Notes: a model not told the origin generated them from the letters alone. A DNA stretch of 64,000 nt from Protea cynaroides (GCA_028583415.1 CM053275.1:85802278-85866277), one strand, 5' to 3'; positions 34,030 to 46,230 are shown, counted from the stretch's first letter. Translations and numbers: made by a program.

Positions 34030-35990
34030 AAAATACAACATCTTTCAAAAAATGAGAGATGACCTCAAACAAAAGGAAAGACCGAACATAACATCTCGAA
34101 ACCGACCTCAACAAATCATTTAGGCTTTGATTGGTTGCAAGGGGAATTGAAGGAAAGAGAAATGAAAATTTTAAACTTTAAATAGAAACTTTTATAGTTG
34201 TAATACAACATGATTGTATAAATTGCCTAAATTTCTTATCATATATAGTAATGATACCTATAAGATGTAAAATTTATTTTTCTTTTCAAATGAGAGGAAT
34301 TTGGATGCAAAGTGAAGTGCAAGTTAATAACTAAATGTGAAATAATTTGGAATTAGTTACATAGTAATCGAGTAGTGGAAGTTCGAACATATGCAATCCG
34401 AGTAGAATAGATAGTTCGAACCAGTAAGTGGAAGTTCTCTTCATATATAATTAAGGACCCAAAATCACAATTTTTAAGCAATATGAGACTATTCCCATTA
34501 CTCTCCCTTTTGTGTAATCCCACCGTTGGATGGTAGTATACATGGCAAATGTGGTATTACTTTTAGGTGACTGTGGACATTTTTCAAGAGACTATATGAG
34601 ATGGAACTTGGAGCTCTATTACCATTTTAAATTTTCAACTCAAAAATTCAAACCAATAAATGAAGGTCATACCCTCCATATATATATATATATATACCAA
34701 AAATTCCGACCCCTAAACAATATAAAACTATTCCCAACCCCTAAACAATATAAAACTATTCCCAACAAACATATCTATTTTCATTGTTGAATTTATTGTA
34801 CCTTGTCATAAGCTCTATACAAATCTCACAAGACTTTGAACCTCTTCTTCCATTTAGTTGTCTACACAACATGTGATATATCACTTCAAAAGACATCCCG
34901 GGACCTGGGCCTTCACAGTCCATCGTGTTTGTGCACAATAATACAATAGTTGGGCCTTCACAGTCCATGGTGTATGTGCACAATAATACAATAGTCGAAT
35001 AAGTAAAATGCACAAGACTTCTTCTCATTTGGCTATGCACCATAATCTACTCAGTGATCTTCACTCCATGTGGGCCCCACTCATCAATCTATTTATCCTT
35101 CTTTTACCAATCTAACTACCGGCTGCCCTAGGATATGGAGGGTACCTGCCTACCATAACCACATTTGGGGCAGATCACTTTGGTGAGGAGGACAACAAGG
35201 GCAGTCGAAGGTGTCCTTTTTAACTATATGCTTCTACCATTTCGGGGTACTTTGAGAATGAAGGATGTGGGCCCTATGCTTTGGGGTATGTACTGGCTTT
35301 GCCTTCGTGGTTCTGGTCTTATTCTTGCTGGGACCCCAAATGGCTATCCTCTCTCCAGGTTTCCTTCCATATCCTAGGGGACTCAGGTAGATAGGTAACA
35401 CAAGGATAAATGGATTGGTGAGTGTAGCCCACATGGAATTTGTCCATTTGTATAGTCTCCAGGTTTTAACCAAGAAAGGGTATGATGATAGTGAACAGTA
35501 TAGTAAGGAGAAAAACATTAAGCCCTATAAGAAAAAAAAAACCCTAAAAAAATAAATTATTGAATAGTAAAATATATCTATCATTTGTGAATGTTTAGTA
35601 ATATTTACGATTTTACTTTTTATTTATAGTATATTAAAATAAATAAGAATCTACAAATAAATGAGGAGTTCATTATGCCGTAATCTTTTTTTTTAGGTAA
35701 ATTATGCAGTAATCATTATGATCAGAATGAATTATCATCTGTTTGAATGCTCAACTGTAATGAATACATGTTCAAATAACTAAAAAAAAAAAATAAAGAA
35801 GAGGAAGAATGTAATTTATTCACCCATTATAATATATTTCTTTTGAACCCTTTTCCTTCTTTTGTCTAGGGTTCACCTTTGCCTCTAATAATCTGAAACT
35901 TAGCTTTGATTTCTATAAGCTATCAACGATGGAATGTTCATGAATTGTTTATGAACGAGTTAAATTACTTATCTCTCCGTCTATAAATGA
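34030..35990. repeat. Non-coding block A, copy 2
   Basis: Relative of 9650-10860. It has two inserts missing from copy 1. About 34110-34770 starts TTAGGCTTTGATTGG and may be a small non-autonomous transposon, though no ends were confirmed. About 35165-35510 holds only short unrecognised frames. It also contains a local 50-bp duplication around TGGGCCTTCACAGTCCATGG/C and CACAATAATACAATAGT (34907-34998). Confidence 0.7.
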
Positions 35991-36079
35991 ACTCTATCAC
36001 CCATTTAATTAATTAATAAATTTCTGTTTTATCAAAAAAAAAAGAAAAATCTCATATATCATGGGATCCAGATTGTTAT

Positions 36080-38331
36080 TGTTGAACTTTATGTTGTCAT
36101 TGTTGGTAACTTTGCTGATATGACAGTGTTTGTGAGCATTCAGTCAGATGAATGAGGAGAGAGAGTGTCAGTGTAGGAGAGACAGTGTCAGTGCAGTGAC
36201 ACAGATGTGACAACTTCGTATGTGTGTTTTACAGTATTCTACATATATCTTAGATGGCTTGCAAAGAGTTAAATGACATTCTACATCAAGTTTGATGAGA
36301 GAGAGTGTCTATGGGCCCCACTGATAGTGTGACAGTGTTTCCATTGGTCTGGCAGTGTTTCTAAAGTGTTGCGACATCTTGAAGAATGAAATAAAGAAAG
36401 AAGATGTAGAGAGAGAAAGAGGAGAGAGAATGAAGAGAGAGAGACTATAGAGAGAGAAAAAGGAGAGAGAAAAATGTGGGTGGGACCCACTGTGCTAAGG
36501 TGGCATGCCACCATGGCAGCCAGCCTGACCGAGGGCCACGGCACCATAGTGGCAGCCAGCCACATGGCCAGTCGCATGGCACAACAGTAGGCCCTCAAGG
36601 CAGCAATAGCCGCAAGCCCACTGCAGCATGCCATGCACCAAGCACAGCAGCAGGCAGCAGGCAGTAGGCCCGCAAGGCAGCATGGCCGCATGCCCCTAGC
36701 CACTCCTCAACATGCCCACAACTTGTTTGATTTTATTTTGAGAGAGAGAATCGGCCAATTCTAGAGAGAAGTTCTCTCGGCCAGATTTTCTCTGTACAGG
36801 GTTTCGTTTTGATAAAAAAACAGTTACAGACGTCATTTTCTATAATGACAGGGGCATTTTTGGCAAGTAACAAAGAAGAAGATCCAAAATCGGCCATCTA
36901 AAAGCAGCCACGTCGTCAAGATCTAGATCGGATGGATCAGATTAAGGCGGGCTATGGTGTGACTCGTCTGACGCGTCAAGATTCTCCCGCGAGCTTTCTG
37001 GTTGGACAGAGGAAATTCAACGTAATGGGCCGTGGTGTATGGAGGTTCACCTTTGATTTGGTAAGGCGCGCTTACGGTGCGTAACCGAGCAGATGCAGAT
37101 TGAATGGGCGCGTGCAACTATGATGTTCGGAGACACGATTTGTGCGAATCCGACGGCCATCTGTTGATCCCTCCTTTTTAAGGAAATCCGATGGTCGATA
37201 CAGAAGATCCTATCTCCGCTAATCGGAACTCGACAGCACAGGCGCGGGCGGCGATTCAGTATATCGCGGGCGTAGGAATATTACTCAAAATATGTCATTT
37301 TGAATGTTTTGGTTGGCTGAACTTCAAACCGACATAACTTTCTCATCCGAGCTCCAAATCGGTCCATTCAAGTTGCAGTTTTCATATTTTCAGATGCTCT
37401 ATACATTGGGCACCATTGGGAGTCATAAAATAGAAGGAAAAAAATTGAAAAGAATGTTTTGAAGACAGAGAGAAGGATTTCTAGGGTTTCATGCTCTGTA
37501 AGAGTGATCAATCACCAACTACCTCTTCTCTGTGCATCAATGGAGTGCTAAATCCCTATGAGAGATTAGTAGAGTTTTTATTTTTATATTCATGGTGATT
37601 ATGGGTTGTGTAGAAGAAATTGGAAGCCTATGGATGGAGTGTGCTCTTTGAATCAATCTTTATCATCATTGAAGGCTGTTGGAGAGTACTTAAGAGCAGT
37701 GTGAAGCTTCAGAAATATTGATGGCCATTCAAAAGCAGTTGTAAGGTTTTTCAATTTCCTATCTATTTGCTGCTTTCAATATATTGTATGCTAGCGTAGG
37801 TGAAAATTATTGAATACCTAGCTAGTGGGGGAAAATTGTAAGGCATAATTATAAGCCTAAAAATTGTTATTTTGTTTCCCGTGGGTGCGGGTTAAGCGTG
37901 GTGTGTTCAGTGGGTGCTGGACACTGGCTGTTAAGCCTGAATCTTGGCGTTGGTGCGCCCTCTCAGTTTTATACTGGAAAAACCTAGGGTTAGTATCCTT
38001 GTCTTGTAAAAGACTAAAAGTTGAGTGTTGAGTAAATACGGAGCTCGTTGGGCATTACTCCGTGGACTAGCCATCACACACTGTGTTGGTGAACCACGTA
38101 TATCCTGTGTTGTGAACTGTCTTTATTTTCCTATATATTTTGGAGTGGGTGGAATGGCTTGCAGGGTGGGTGTGGTAGACCTGACCACTGAGTGGTAGCG
38201 AGGTAGATTTGCAAACACTTGTGTGTGTATAAAAGAATATATCTCCATCAGCTCTAGGCAGCAGTGAAATAATTAGGGAAAATTTTCAGACACTGATTCA
38301 CCCCCCTCTCAGTGTCATATCAAGTTCATCA
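36080..38331 (+). mobile_element. Solo LTR E (2252 bp)
   Basis: Begins TGTTGAACTTTATG, ends CAAGTTCATCA and is flanked by GTTAT at 36075-36079 and 38332-38336. Same family and orientation as LTR D, sharing GGGCCCCACTGATAGTGTG, the GA-rich tract, the GC-rich segment, GTATGCTAGCGTAGG and the CCCCCCTCTCAGTG end. It has an extra segment of about 200 bp near its start (36110-36285). No internal region or partner LTR remains. Confidence 0.87.
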
Positions 38332-38370
38332 GTTATTCTGTCCCATATATCAGGGGTTCTTTATATATAT

Positions 38371-38900
38371 GTGAAAATATCACATACTACTCGGATAGTT
38401 TAATAAACATCATCTACCACTCATACGGTTCTGACATCATCAACTACCACTTAAATTTTTAGAACGTTTAACAAAGAGACCCAAGCCGTTAAAACATTTC
38501 GTTAGATGCCGTTGTTAGCTCAAATAGACTTTTTGATAAACAATACTACCCTTAGTTCATCCTTCTTTCTTCAACCATCATTTTGGAGTAGGCTTTAAGG
38601 TGGCGATGGTTTGGAAGAGCTTCGGCCATGTCTTCAATGCTCCAAGAGTTCCGAATCAGGGTGATATGATGGTTCCCTTGACGATATCCTTTCTTGATTT
38701 GAAAGAGCATCGGCCATTTTTCACTCTCTTCTTCGTTTTAATCTCTCCACAACAAACAAAATCAGAAATAGAAAGGGTGGAGATCGACGGAGATAACTTC
38801 AAGGAATGGCGGAAAGAACAACAATTTTCCCCTCTTAAATTTTCTGTTGCTATTGTCTTCCATATACTGCTAACCAGCTGTTACATACAAGACAAAAGCA
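38371..38900 (+). repeat. Left inverted repeat of a MULE-like element
   Basis: About 0.5 kb that matches 44937-44472 in reverse. Shared parts: CAC(A/G)TACTA near the outer end, TCATCCTTCTTTCTTCAACC, TTTGGAAGAGC(T/A)TCGGCCATG, GAGTTCC(A/G)AATC and TAAATTTTCTGT, ending at CTAACCAGCTGTTAC. Long terminal inverted repeats of this size are typical of Mutator-like elements. No transposase and no confirmed 9-bp target duplication were found. The 127-residue frame from 38600 is partly mirrored on the other side; I do not recognise it. Confidence 0.65.
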
Positions 38901-38912
38901 TAAAAATCGAGC

Positions 38913-38918
38913 GGGAGC

Positions 38919-38955
<37 letters not shown>
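38913..38955. repeat. GA microsatellite
   Basis: Run of about 20 GA units just inside the left inverted repeat. Confidence 0.9.
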
Positions 38956-38960
<5 letters not shown>

Positions 38961-39308
38961 GTCTGAAATCTAGATCGTTCTAAAGCCACGCTAATTTAAG
39001 CCGGCCATCATCACAAATTAATCATTAGTGAAATTGAAGTCGGAAGACATAGGAATTTACTAGTATCCAAATCGTCTCCTGCGGTCCTGCCGCTTGCCAA
39101 GGGCCGGATTTCAGTCGGCCCACCTCCCCATGTACTAGCAGGCGGGCAGACTGATCCCCAAGCCCTTGGATCAGCCGCAAGACCCTCCTACCATGGGAGA
39201 GGATTTGAAACCATTTTGCAAGACCTCTATTCAATTGTGCAGTCTCCAGTCTAGATGAGGAAAGGAAAGCATATTAACAAACGAAGTATAGAAAAGGGAG
39301 TTAGGGTT

Positions 39309-39313
39309 ACGTA
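39309..39313. repeat. Left target-site duplication of copia 1
   Basis: ACGTA before the element, repeated at 44283-44287. Confidence 0.88.
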
Positions 39314-39373
39314 TATTAAAATAAGAATAATCTTAATTTGATTAATCTCAATCTTTCATATGTTTTGAACAAA

Positions 39374-39456
<83 letters not shown>

Positions 39457-39731
39457 GTCCACTACAACAATTTCAAAATTTCAAAATAATTCAAAACTCA
39501 TCCGTTGGATAGAGTTTGAATCGATTACACTAATCTTTTGCATGATCTTAGGAGCTATTGATGCGGCCGGCGGTTACAACTTAACCCATTTGTAACAATT
39601 TCAAAATTCAAAATAATTCAAAACTCATTTGTTTGGATAGAGTTTGAATTGGTTACAATTCTTTGATTTTTAGCTTGATATTAGGAATTGATTACCCATT
39701 AATATCGTATAAGGATAGAATATCCTTAATA
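39314..39731 (-). mobile_element. 3' LTR of copia 1
   Basis: 418 bp, partner of 43927-44282. It contains a TA microsatellite of about 77 bp at 39376-39452, where the partner has only a short TACATACATTTATATAC segment. Each LTR also contains an internal duplication of about 130 bp around ACAATTTCAAAATTCAAAAT and TAGAGTTTGAAT. Confidence 0.9.
39376..39452. repeat. TA microsatellite inside an LTR
   Basis: About 38 TA units, nearly absent from the sister LTR, so it expanded after insertion. Confidence 0.95.
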
Positions 39732-39860
39732 TCCCCCCTCAAGTGGAAGTCGGTCTTGCAGTGATCTTCAACTTGTCACGTAGGATACCGAATCGACTAT
39801 GAGATAGTGGTTTTGTGAGGATATCTGCAATCTGATCATGAGTGGAGATGAACCGAACCT

Positions 39861-40208
39861 CTAGTAACTTCTGGGCAACAAGCTGACGAACATAATGAAA
39901 GTCGATTTCAATGTGCTACATACAAGCATCAAATATGGGGTTCGCCGTGAGATAGGTTGCGCCCAAGTTATCACACCACAGAACCGGCGATCATTGGAGA
40001 GATATACCAAGTTCATGCAGGGATTGTAGCCATGCAACTCCGCTGTTGTATTTGCCAAGGCTCGATACTCAGCCTCAGTAGAGGATCGAGCAATAGTTTG
40101 TTGTTTGCGAGCTGACCATAAAATAAGATTTGGTCCTAGGTAAATAGCGAAACCTCCTGTTGAACGACGGTCATCAACACAATGCCCAGTCAGCATCACC
40201 GTAGGCAA
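39861..40208 (-). pseudogene. RNase H of copia 1
   Basis: Minus strand: DDRRSTGGFAIYLGPNLILW, SARKQQTIARSSTEAEYRAL and ANTTAELHG, the conserved C-terminal copia RNase H. The downstream catalytic part (HTKSKH-type region in the family) is frame-shifted and not clearly readable. Confidence 0.8.
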
Positions 40209-40340
40209 ATAATTGATTGCATGATCCGTGTGAGATGAGAAACCCTTGAGTGTAAGTGTCCTTCAAGTAACACAGAATTTGTTTAATAGCCTGCCAATGG
40301 ACATCTGTAGGAGTTTTGAGAAATTGACATACCTTATTTA

Positions 40341-40995
40341 CTAAGAAGGAAATGTAAAGACGAGAGAGTGTAGCATACTGAAAAGCCCCAACAGTGCTAC
40401 GGTCTGAGTAGCATCTAGTAAAAGGACGCCATCTGTGAAGGATATGCGAGTTGATGTGGCCATGGGGGACTGAACCGGTTTAACCCCTTCCATGGAAGTC
40501 TTTGCTAGGAGATCTAGGATATACTTTTGTTGAGATAGAATAATGCCATTGGATGTTGGAATTACCTCAACTCCCAAGAAGTAATTTAATTTACCAAGAT
40601 CCCGAACTACAAATTCTAGACTGAGAGAGATGACTATTTTGTTTAATAGAGACTGATCGGATCTGAATAGCAATATCATCCACGTAAATCAACATATACA
40701 TACATTGCTGGGCAGTTTTGTAGATGAAGAGAGATGTGTCTGTTTTGGAGCCCTCAAATCCCAACGACACTAAATATGAACTGAGGCGATGAAACCAAGC
40801 CCTAGGTGCTTGTTTTAGGCTGTAAAGAGATTTGTGAAGTTTACAAACATGGGTAGGCCTGTTATCATCTGCGAATCCTTTGGACTGAGACATGTCGATT
40901 TTTTCTTCTCGAGTCCCATGCAAAAAGGCATTGCTGACATCTAGTTGACGCATGACCCATTGATTGCATGTAGCAATAGTTAATACTATTTTCAC
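40341..40995 (-). pseudogene. Reverse transcriptase of copia 1
   Basis: Minus strand: MRQLDVSNAFLHGTREEKID, KLHKSLYSLKQAPRAWFHRL, then the catalytic MLIYVDDIAI (YVDD kept). About one frameshift later come DLGKLNYFLGVEVIPTSNGI and ILSQQKYILDLLAKTSM. The upstream RT start (about 41000-41400) is broken by stops. Confidence 0.85.
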
Positions 40996-41425
40996 TGTTG
41001 TTGGTTTAACTACAGGGTTGAAGGTTTAAGTGTAGTCAATACCTTCTTGTTGGTTAAAGCCCTTGGCGACGAGCCTTGCTTTGTATCGTATAATACTGCC
41101 ATCAACTTTCCTTTTAATGTGAAATATCCATTTTGACCCGATCACATTGAGGTTGGAAGGAAGAATAGGGAACCAAGCTCCAAGTTTCATTTTGTAGTAG
41201 AGCAATATAGAATTTTGTCATCATAGCCTCACGCTAGTGGCTATGTTTGTTAGCTTCAGTGAATGTAGTTGTTTCGAGCTCTACTTGACATAGATGTGCA
41301 GACGGCAGTGGATACCTTGTAGAGGGTTTAGGGTGAGCTTGAAGTACCATAAGATGGGTTCGTGATGTTCTAATAATAGTATCATGAGCCAGTTCAGAAC
41401 CTGCATCATGAGAGATAGTGGATTC

Positions 41426-42625
41426 TTATAAAGGGGTGGGGAGGTCATTAGTATCTGTAATTTCGGGAGTGGGATGAATAGAAGGGAGTGGAGGAGGTGG
41501 TGGAGTAGGGGCTGGTACCTGTGGTGAGTCAGGAGGTGGAGATCGAGGGGCTTGCCGAGGAGGCTCTAAGGGTGGAGCCGAGACAGGTGGTGCCATAATA
41601 GTCATCCAAGGTGGCGAGGAAGGAGGGGTTAGGGTGGTGTTAGAAGGGACAGCAAAAGGAAACTTATCCTCAATGAAATTTATATGACGAGTAATGAAAA
41701 GTCTATTAGTTTTGAGGTCCAAGCATCGGTAGCCCAAGTGAATAGGGCTATAACCAAGGAAAACACATGGGATTGTTTGAAAATTGAATTTAGAACAATT
41801 GTAAAGGATGAGGAGAGGATAAACAGTGCAACCAAAAACCTTGAGAAATTTATAATTTGGTTTTTGGTTGAATAATTTTTTCAATGAAGATATGTTGTGC
41901 AACACTGGTGTTGGCAATCGATTTATCAAGAAAGTAGCTGTTTGAAAGGCATAGTCCCAATAAGATAAAGGGAAGGCAGGCATGGGCTAAAAGGGTTAAA
42001 CCGGTGTCCACAACATGGCGGATTTTATGTTCTGCTGCTCCATTTTGCTCACGTGTATGAGGGCAGGCAACGCAATGTAGAATCCCCCATAATTGAAGTA
42101 ATTGGTTTAGTTTTTGAAACTCTCCCCTCCTAATCCGATTGAAAAGCCTTAATAGATGTAGAGAACTGATTTTCAACTAGCTTTAGAAATTGTGCAAATA
42201 TATCTGGTACAGAGGATCTACTATGGAGTGGATTATACCAGGTATATTTCGAGAAATCATCAATGAAAATAACGATTGCTAGTAGTGGAAATTTTAGGTG
42301 CATGGCCCCATACATCAGCAAATATTAACTGTAAAGGAGAAGTACTAATAGTTCCTATAGGGGCTAGGGAAGTTTTATCTGCTTTGCTCATGTAACAAGC
42401 CTGACATTTATTCATATGAGAAGAAGATGACGAAAGGGGTTGGGAAACAATGAGATAATGGACAATGCGAGAGTGTGGATGGCCCAGTCTGGAATGCCAG
42501 GCATCGACTGGGTTAGAACTCGAGCAGGTAATGGTATGAGCTGATGGAGAATTAGAGTGCGGGAGACCTGGCATGCTATATAGCCCATCCTTGAGAGGTC
42601 TTCGGAGCAGTACCTTATTGGTCAC
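41426..42625 (-). pseudogene. Integrase of copia 1
   Basis: Minus strand. The GAG-pre-integrase zinc finger reads AWHSRLGHPHSRIVHYLI then CQACYMSKADK (H-H-C-C). The core shows LIFADVWG (first Asp), FQSDXGGEFQKLNQ (second Asp) and REQNGAAEHKIRHVVDTGL (Glu kept). The C-terminal part (YWDYAFQTATFLINRLPT, FKVFGC-like, FLGYSPIHLGYRCLD) runs to a Pro-rich hinge ending at 41426. Several stops and frame changes lie between 42260 and 41850. Confidence 0.83.
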
Positions 42626-42856
42626 TTGTTCCTTAACAATGAAAAAGTGAGGATGAAATTCAAAATAACAATTATTGTCTTTAGTAAATTGATGAACAGA
42701 TAAAAGATTTTTAGTTATTTTGGAAACATGGAGAATGTTAGAGACATGAAATGAAGAGGGTGAGGCATTAAAGGTGGAGTTGTTGACATTACTGATACTT
42801 AAACTTACTCCATTACCTACTTTTAAAGAATCCGTACCATTATACTTCTGTGAAAT

Positions 42857-43598
42857 TTATAGGTTATTAATATCTGGAGTGATACGGTATGTAGCAACAG
42901 TGTTAGGGAACCATTCAGGCAGAGAACCAGTAGGTGTGGGAAGTAATCCAGACATATGAGTAGAAGCCGGTCCAGTATGGGCGTTGGAGTTGCCAGAATA
43001 ATGATAGTAACATCTAAAAGCCGTATGATTGGGCTTGTTACAAATCTGATAGCGCTTTTTCAAACCAGATCTGGCTGAGTTTTGTGAAGGCTGCCACAAA
43101 TGATTGTGAGAACCAATAGAGGACAGATGAGGTGAGAGGAACTGAGAAGGTAGTTGCCGTGCTTGATAGGAAGAGCCACCTGATTGCATCGATGGAGTTG
43201 ACGGTGATACAATATTTAGGTTGGCCGAAATGATGGTTTGTGCTGCTTGAAGCCGTGTCTCGTGGTTGAGAAGAAGCCGATGAAGAGAAGCAAATGGGAG
43301 AGCTTTAGATTTGGTTGTTAATGTGGCAATAATGTCACTGTAATCCGGACCCAAATTATGGAACAAAATTGCATTAAGTTCCTCGACAGATAATGGTTTG
43401 TTTGAGGCTGCAAGCTGATCCGAAAGGTACTTTACCTCACGAAGATACTCAGAAATGGTTTTGTTGCCTTTGGTTGTACTCTAGAGCTGCATGTGAATTT
43501 GCAGTACACTGGTATAAGAGAGGGTTCTGAATGCTGATTCAAGAGTATTCCAAATAGATACTGAGGTGGAGAGACCAACGATGTATGGAAGAACGTCA

Positions 43599-43636
<38 letters not shown>

Positions 43637-43891
43637 GATTAGCCATCTGAGGACCATTTGGTCCTTACGAGTCCAGTCATCGTAAGCAATATGATTGTCA
43701 GCAGAGGATTTAGCCGTAGGTGCAGGGGGACATGAGATTTTGCCATGAAGATAACCAACGAGATCATAGCTGCGTAGTAAAGGCAGCAATTGGGTTTTCC
43801 ATAGGAGAAAGTAGTCAACCGTAAACTTGAGGGATAAATGATGATGGACATTTGGGAGAGAAATGGTCAAAGTAGGGGAAGTCGAAGTCAT
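42857..43891 (-). pseudogene. gag of copia 1
   Basis: Minus strand from ATG 43891 (MTSTSPTLTISLPNVHHHLS). A copia gag core follows (LLWKTQLLPLLRSYDLVGYL, DDWTRKDQMVLRWLISSL, LESAFRTLSYTSVLQIHMQL), one stop at 43481, then LNAILFHNLGPDYSDIIATL and HRLLLNHETRLQA. A degenerate knuckle (CNKPNHTAFRC, preceded by QI where Cys is expected) lies near 43030. A CT/GA microsatellite at 43600-43633 encodes a Ser-Leu run inserted in frame, an odd expansion within a capsid domain. Confidence 0.83.
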
Positions 43892-43926
43892 TGGTTGAGG
43901 AGAAGAACTCTGGTTGACTAATACAA

Positions 43927-44282
43927 TATTAAAAATAAGAATAATCTCAATTTAATTAATCTCAATCTTTCATATGTTTTGAACAAAGGATACATACATT
44001 TATATACAAGATACCTTGTCCATTACAACAATTTCAAAATTCAAAATAATTTAAAACTCATCCGTTTGGATAGAGTTTGAATCGATTACACTAATATCTT
44101 GCATGATCTTAGGAGCTATTGATGTGGCAAGTGCTTACTTACAACTCAACCCATTTGTAACAATTTCAAAATTCAAAATAACTCAAAACTCATCTGTTTG
44201 GATAAAGTTTGAATGGGTTACAATTCTTTGATTCTTAGCTTGATATTAGGAATTAATTATCATTGATAAAATATCCTTAGCA
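43927..44282 (-). mobile_element. 5' LTR of copia 1
   Basis: 356 bp. On the minus strand it starts TGCTAAGGATATT and ends TTTAATA, so the outer dinucleotides are TG...TA. The ACGTA duplication follows at 44283. Confidence 0.88.
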
Positions 44283-44287
44283 ACGTA

Positions 44288-44458
44288 CAAAGAGCATGAG
44301 AAAGGAATCCAGGGTGGGATGGTGAGGACAGACGAGGCAGGCGTACTTGCCATTACAGAGCTTCTTGTAGGAAGGGTTAGAGTCTGCCTCTTTATCGAGG
44401 TTCTGCGCCATCAGATCATCCAGTACTCTTCTCTTCCTGTGTTCTGCTCCATCAGATC
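44288..44458 (-). pseudogene. SCNM1-like zinc-finger exon captured in the inverted-repeat element
   Basis: Minus strand, one open frame: EHRKRRVLDDLMAQNLDKE, then NPSYKKLCNGKYACLVCP and HHPTLDSFLMLF. The RKRRVDDL start followed by YKKL-x-x-GK(Y/F)ACLVCP and LD-S-x-LML is the N-terminal pattern of plant SCNM1 (sodium channel modifier 1-like) zinc-finger proteins, implicated in minor-intron splicing. A GTACGT donor-like site follows, at the exact spot where copia 1 inserted. The rest of the gene is absent. It is most simply a gene fragment picked up by a MULE-like element. Motif recall only. Confidence 0.55.
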
Positions 44459-44471
44459 ACCTTGATTTTTT

Positions 44472-45093
<622 letters not shown>

Positions 45094-45099
45094 TCACAT

Positions 45100-46010
45100 T
45101 CTCTACAATCTCGTTGATCAAGGAAAAGAATTTGAAACTCCAAGATCGCGACTTCTGATCCGATAACTTTAATACATAAAAGAAAACAAATGACAGATCA
45201 TAGATTTGGGTTTTTAAATCTTCCTCACATATCATGTGGATTGATTGACAATTGGGGATTGATATGGTGGAACTTCCGAATTTGGAGCACAAGGTCATAT
45301 GCAGTTCTCCAAGTTCTTGTGCTCTCCTATCCTGACCATTCACCATGAATATTCTCTAAGCAGATTACATGAGATCGTCATCGCAATGTAAAGCCACAAG
45401 CAACTGAACTTAAAAGAGTTCCTTCGTTGACCAAGATATAAAACCATAGGCTTGAAAACTAGACCGACCATCTAACCAAATCAAGTTGAACCAGCACCTA
45501 ACAGTTACCAACCAAAAACCATGTCTGGTATAAAACTGGTCAAAGTAAAACTTAATGAGAATCGATCAATATAAAAAACTGACGAGTTTTAGTTGATGGC
45601 CACCTTGATTTCAAATTTTGGCCCCTGGAGGCTAATCCAGGTCGAACCAGAACCATACCTTTCGATGGTTAGTTTCTTGGTCTGGTTTTATAAATAACTA
45701 AAGTGATCAGAACAAAAGAATCAACATCTTACACTGTTAATCTATAAATTATTAATCAATCAAAGACACGTTACTCTCTAATCATTAACCACTCTAATAA
45801 TTAAGCCCCTACATGTCCTTCTACTATAACACCGAAGAAGTGGAATTGTTTTTTTATTTTATTTTTTATTTTTTATTCCCATTCTCCATCTATATAATCC
45901 AAACCAACAGCTCAGAGACTGCATTTTGGTTTAGAGATGGCTTCAAAGGCTGCATCAACTGTTCTTTTTCTTATGCTCAATATCCTCTTCTTCACTTTGG
46001 TCTCTTCCCA
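45100..46010 (+). repeat. Inverted-duplication partner of 6661-7945
   Basis: Promoter and 5' part of the secreted-protein gene plus about 750 bp upstream, matching 7945-6661 on the opposite strand. Without the A/T block at 7287-7615 the two copies are nearly the same length. Confidence 0.85.
45891..45898 (+). promoter_or_regulatory. TATA box of the secreted cysteine-rich protein gene
   Basis: TATATAAT, 46 bp before the ATG, in the context CCATC-TATATAAT-CC. The inverted copy has TATAAAAC at the equivalent place. Confidence 0.65.
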
Positions 46011-46230
46011 ATACCCACCAAAATGGCCTGAGAAACTCGAAGCGTTTACTAATTGTGCTGTAGGGTATTCCGTAGCTGCATGCTGCGACCAACTTTCTGG
46101 TTTGGATGATCTTGGCTGTATTAATTGTATTTGCGCCTACATACAGGATAATTATTTGGATCCATCTGACTTGAGCTCGATGGTGGAGTCCTATGGACAT
46201 ACGGTCCCATCGGGCTATAAGTGCTGTTAG
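45937..46230 (+). CDS. Secreted cysteine-rich protein, lipid-transfer/hydrophobic-seed-like
   Basis: 97 residues, single open frame, the only intact host-type gene here. Residues 1-24 form a clear secretion signal (MASKAASTVLFLMLNIL, FFTLVSS). The short mature part has NCAVGYSVAACCDQLSGLDD, LGCINCICAYIQDNYLD and VPSGYKCC. The CC pair, the C-x-x-C-x-C block and the VPSG-x-x-C ending resemble the DC2.15/hydrophobic-seed branch of the eight-cysteine (LTP, PF14547-like) fold. The leading C-x-C of that fold is absent and an extra Cys sits near the end, so spacing is non-canonical. The start is supported by the TATA box, the leader and conservation in the inverted copy. TAG is followed directly by GTATGTG, a possible donor for a 3' UTR intron. 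Probably apoplastic; the lipid cargo is unknown. Confidence 0.65.
   Translation: MASKAASTVLFLMLNILFFTLVSSQYPPKWPEKLEAFTNCAVGYSVAACCDQLSGLDDLGCINCICAYIQDNYLDPSDLSSMVESYGHTVPSGYKCC

Larger units (their letters stand above)
39314..44282 (-). mobile_element. Full-length Ty1/copia element (copia 1)
   Basis: 4969 bp with direct LTRs and an ACGTA duplication. Minus strand: LTR, a degenerate iMet primer site (TTGTATTAG for TGGTATCAG, ending near 43926), gag, integrase, RT, RNase H, polypurine tract CTTGAGGGGGGA (about 39743-39732), LTR. The integrase-before-RT order is the copia signature. Size and gag style suggest the Ale/Retrofit group, but that is a weak inference. It inserted into the inverted-repeat element, just beside an SCNM1-like exon. 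Confidence 0.9.

Noticed and set aside
35165..35377. 70-codon frame in block A copy 2
   Set aside because: It lies in an insert missing from copy 1, with no recognisable motif and no promoter.
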